A stretch of DNA of 64,000 nt from Brevibacterium sp. XM4083 (GTDB lineage Bacteria > Actinomycetota > Actinomycetes > Actinomycetales > Brevibacteriaceae), in contig NZ_VFYR02000001.1 in assembly GCF_006489205.2 (NCBI RefSeq), forward strand, positions 546,563 to 610,562, written 5' to 3'. Below the pieces are notes generated by a model, which was not told the DNA's origin, did not search any database, and saw only the letters and a list, made by a program, of their open reading frames with translations. Positions 61,602 to 64,000 of this stretch are shown here, piece after piece (within the stretch, counting starts at the first letter, position 1; each line of letters opens with the position of its first letter). Made by a program: the position numbers and the translations under genes.

Positions 61602-63190
61602 CAGTTCCCTCCTCGGGTGGTCTCATCGGCGGCATGCCGACCGGTGTGGTGGCCCTTCTGCTCCTCGGCGACGGAATCGGCGATCGCCGCGTCCGCCTCT
61701 TCGAGCGTCTTCCTCGGCCACTTGATGAGCGAGAGGACGATCGCGACGACGATGAGCAGCGCGATCATGCCCCAGCCGAAGACGCCGATGATGAGTGCAG
61801 GGTATTCCTCGTAGCCCTCGGTGGCATAGGTGATGATCTGGGTGATGAGCATGTACGCGAGCACCAGAGCGGTGACACCGCCGAGGATGATCATCCAGAA
61901 CCAGCCCACCTTGAAGCTCGAGATCGCATTGAGGTGGTCGCGCAGCACGGGCAGCTTGCGGGCGAACCAGCCGACGACGATGAGGCCGACGACGGCTGCG
62001 CCGACGATGCCGATGTTGTTGGCGAAGGCATCCATCGTGTCGAGCACGTAGAGCGCGGTGACGGTCGACATGAGCAGGATCGAGATGATCGCCATGCCAC
62101 CGCCGACGAGGAGGATCGAGGCCTTGTTGCCGATCCCGAACTTCTCACGCAGCGCCTGGATCGGCACCTGGACGATCGAGATGAGCGAGGTGAGGCCGGC
62201 GAAGACGAGGCACGCGAAGAACGCGAAGCCGAAGAGCCCGCCACCGGGCATCTCGGAGATCAGCGTCGGGAACGCGACGAACGCCAGCCCGATGCCGCTG
62301 GTCGCGACGTCCGAGACCTGCGAGCCCGACGCCGCGGCCATGAATCCGAGCGCGGCGAAGACGCCGATGCCGGCGAGGATCTCGAAGCCCGAGTTCGAGA
62401 ACGCGACGACGAGGCCGGAGCCGGTGAGGTTCGTCTTCCGCCTGAGGTACGACGCGTACGTGATCATGATGCCGAACGCGATCGACAGTGAGAAGAAGAT
62501 CTGCCCGTAGGCGGCGATCCACACCGTCGGGTCGGCGAGTGCCGAGAAGTCCGGGGTGAACAGCGCATTGAGTCCCTCGGCCGCACCGGGCAGGAACAGC
62601 GCGCGGATGACGAGCGCGAGGAAGAGGATGATGAGCAGCGGGATGAAGATCTTCGAGAAGCGGGCGATGCCTGCCTGAACGCCGCCGAGGAGCACAGCGA
62701 GGGTGATCACCCAGACGACGATGACGAGGATGAGGATCATCGGCACGAACTCGAACGAGACCCCCGGATCGCCCATCTGGAGGAAGCTGCCGAAGAAGTA
62801 GGTCTCCGCGTCATCGCCCCACGCCTGGTTGAGTGAGAAGAACATGTACGCGCCGGCCCAGCCGATGATCGCGGCGTAGTAGATGCCGATGACGACGGCC
62901 ACACCGGTCTGGAACCAGCCGATCGGCTCTGCGACCTTCGTCGCCATGCGGAACGCCAGCGGCGCCGAGCCGCGGGAACGGTGACCCATCGCGTAGTCGA
63001 AGAAGAGCAGCGGGATGCCCGCCGTCAGCAGCGCGACGAGGTAAGGGATGATGAAGGCGCCGCCGCCGTTCTCATACGTGACATACGGGAAGCGCCAGAT
63101 GTTGCCGAGGCCGACTGCCGATCCGATGGCCGCGAAGATGAACGCGCCGCGGGTGGCGAAGACCTCCCTCTGGGGTGTGGTGGTAGACAT
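61601..63190 (-). CDS. metP: MetP sodium-dependent methionine/alanine importer (NSS family)
   Basis: The 529-residue protein is an NSS-type (LeuT-fold) symporter with about twelve membrane segments: FAAIGSAVGLGNIWRFPYV is the first-helix sodium/substrate site and ENGGGAFIIPYLVALL follows. The C-terminal soluble tail is short and charged. ATG 63190 has GAAAGG seven bases upstream; the longer reading has no support. Substrate is inferred from pairing with metS. Confidence 0.9.
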   Translation of the reverse strand: MSTTTPQREVFATRGAFIFAAIGSAVGLGNIWRFPYVTYENGGGAFIIPYLVALLTAGIPLLFFDYAMGHRSRGSAPLAFRMATKVAEPIGWFQTGVAVVIGIYYAAIIGWAGAYMFFSLNQAWGDDAETYFFGSFLQMGDPGVSFEFVPMILILVIVVWVITLAVLLGGVQAGIARFSKIFIPLLIILFLALVIRALFLPGAAEGLNALFTPDFSALADPTVWIAAYGQIFFSLSIAFGIMITYASYLRRKTNLTGSGLVVAFSNSGFEILAGIGVFAALGFMAAASGSQVSDVATSGIGLAFVAFPTLISEMPGGGLFGFAFFACLVFAGLTSLISIVQVPIQALREKFGIGNKASILLVGGGMAIISILLMSTVTALYVLDTMDAFANNIGIVGAAVVGLIVVGWFARKLPVLRDHLNAISSFKVGWFWMIILGGVTALVLAYMLITQIITYATEGYEEYPALIIGVFGWGMIALLIVVAIVLSLIKWPRKTLEEADAAIADSVAEEQKGHHTGRHAADETTRGGN

Positions 63191-63365
63191 GATGACCTTT
63201 CGTAGTTCACCGCCAGGAGGCGTCGATGCCCCCTGATTGCGGATGATCGACCTCCAGCTTACTGGGAGTTGCTTGTGAGTGGTGGCGCACATCACGTGTC
63301 CCGGGTCACAATTCGGCACCGAATGGTCTCGGTTCGGGAGCGAGCCGCATCGGCGTCATCCCCGG

Positions 63366-63378
63366 TAGACTTGGGCGG
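63366..63378 (+). promoter_or_regulatory. Leaderless promoter of cysS
   Basis: TAGACT at 63366-63371 followed by exactly seven bases to GTG 63379. A 14-bp palindrome ATTCGG-CA-CCGAAT lies 40 bp upstream (63311-63324). Confidence 0.55.
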
Positions 63379-64000
63379 GTGACTATCGCCTTGTACAACA
63401 CCGCCACCCGCACGACCGAAGATCTCCGGCCCGTCACTGACGGCCATGTCGGGATCTATGCGTGTGGTGCCACGGTGCAGGGCGAACCGCACATCGGGCA
63501 CCTGCGGTCCGCGTCGGTCTTCGACGTGCTCCGCCGCTGGCTGCTCTACCGCGGCTACGACGTCACCCTCATCCGCAACGTCACGGACATCGACGACAAG
63601 ATCCTCTCGAAGTCCGTCGAGGAGGGACGGCCCTGGTTCGCCCACGCCTACCTCTACGAGCGCGCCTTCACCGCCGCCTACGACGCCCTCGACGTCCTCC
63701 CGCCGAGCTACGAACCGCGGGCGACCGGCCACATCACGGAGATGCACGAGCTCATCAGCCGCCTCATCGATGCCGGTCACGCCTACACCGCGCTCGACGA
63801 CAGTGGCGACGTCTACTTCTCGACGACCTCGTGGCCCGACTACGGGGAGCTGACGAACCAGCGGCTGACGGACATGGAGCCGGCCGAGGACTCGGACATG
63901 CGCGGGAAGAAGGACCCCCGGGACTTCGCGCTGTGGAAGGCGCACAAGCCCGGCGAGCCCGAGACCGCGTCGTGGCCGTCCCCGTGGGGACGCGGCCGGC
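63379..64000 (+). CDS. cysS: Cysteinyl-tRNA synthetase (5' part; runs off the window)
   Basis: Charges tRNA-Cys. About 207 residues are visible: the class I HIGH motif in PHIGHLRSA, the zinc-site cysteine [18 protein letters not shown] and [20 protein letters not shown] 63379 gives the family N-terminus ([13 protein letters not shown]). In mycobacteria cysS follows ispF; here it is about 8 kb away, so the block has been interrupted by unrelated genes. Confidence 0.95.
   Translation, partial: MTIALYNTATRTTEDLRPVTDGHVGIYACGATVQGEPHIGHLRSASVFDVLRRWLLYRGYDVTLIRNVTDIDDKILSKSVEEGRPWFAHAYLYERAFTAAYDALDVLPPSYEPRATGHITEMHELISRLIDAGHAYTALDDSGDVYFSTTSWPDYGELTNQRLTDMEPAEDSDMRGKKDPRDFALWKAHKPGEPETASWPSPWGRGR

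Noticed and set aside
1..64000. tRNA, rRNA, prophage or insertion sequences
   Set aside because: No cloverleaf-like tRNA ends, rRNA signatures, integrase, transposase or phage structural genes were recognised.

Overview
The window is high-GC (about 70%), gene-dense DNA from an actinobacterium. Evidence includes mycothiol genes (mshA, mshD, a mycothiol-dependent formaldehyde dehydrogenase), CarD, a GlnR-type orphan regulator, SenX3-RegX3, a DUF222/HNH protein, many GTG starts and several apparently leaderless promoters. Gene order matches mycobacterial neighbourhoods I recall (mutT1-ppk; glnR-mshD; mshA-ybjN-gpm-senX3-regX3; lpqE-carD-ispD-ispF). Domain mix and style suggest Micrococcales, perhaps Brevibacterium; that is inference. 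I saw no rRNA, tRNA, prophage, insertion sequence or CRISPR array.

Layout. 1-4390 (minus): a tightly overlapping operon glnR-mshD-ppk-mutT1. 4583-8948: membrane protein, 39-residue membrane peptide, nitrobindin-like protein, YgfZ-like protein and GABA aminotransferase. 9227-12254: NarL-type sensor/regulator pair and two small membrane proteins. 12415-27269: a PLP decarboxylase-like enzyme, then a long peptide-acquisition region on one strand (oligopeptide ABC transporter, LD-carboxypeptidase, beta-lactamase-fold hydrolase, DUF819 transporter, M19 dipeptidase, glutamine-amidotransferase-like protein, amino-acid permease). It resembles muropeptide or dipeptide salvage. 27536-34799: stress protein, thioredoxin-reductase-like flavoprotein, DUF222/HNH protein, luciferase-like monooxygenase and a secreted NlpC/P60 hydrolase. 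35002-42615: aminopeptidase N, FUSC-like protein, a cupin regulator divergent from azlCD, DUF2516 protein and an alpha/beta hydrolase. 42626-52174: mshA, a frameshifted ybjN, gpmA, LysR/EamA pair, phoU and senX3-regX3. 52357-56351: lpqE-like lipoprotein, carD, ispD, ispF and a PanE-like protein. 56412-64000: winged-helix regulator with membrane partner and clear operators, APC permease, VOC protein, mscR with a metallo-beta-lactamase-fold partner, metPS and the start of cysS.

The most unusual signal is repeat architecture. Many proteins, including IspD, PepN, MshA, MshD and a thioredoxin-reductase-like enzyme, carry short tandem arrays whose units are multiples of three bases. Many genes are also followed by tandem arrays (13-28 bp units), several of which include or repeat the stop-codon context. 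Separately, CCGAGGYGG (Y = C or T) occurs by eye about 60 times on the two strands, roughly ten times what base composition predicts, and it builds at least one intergenic hairpin.

All calls come from reading the sequence and remembered family knowledge; no search was run.
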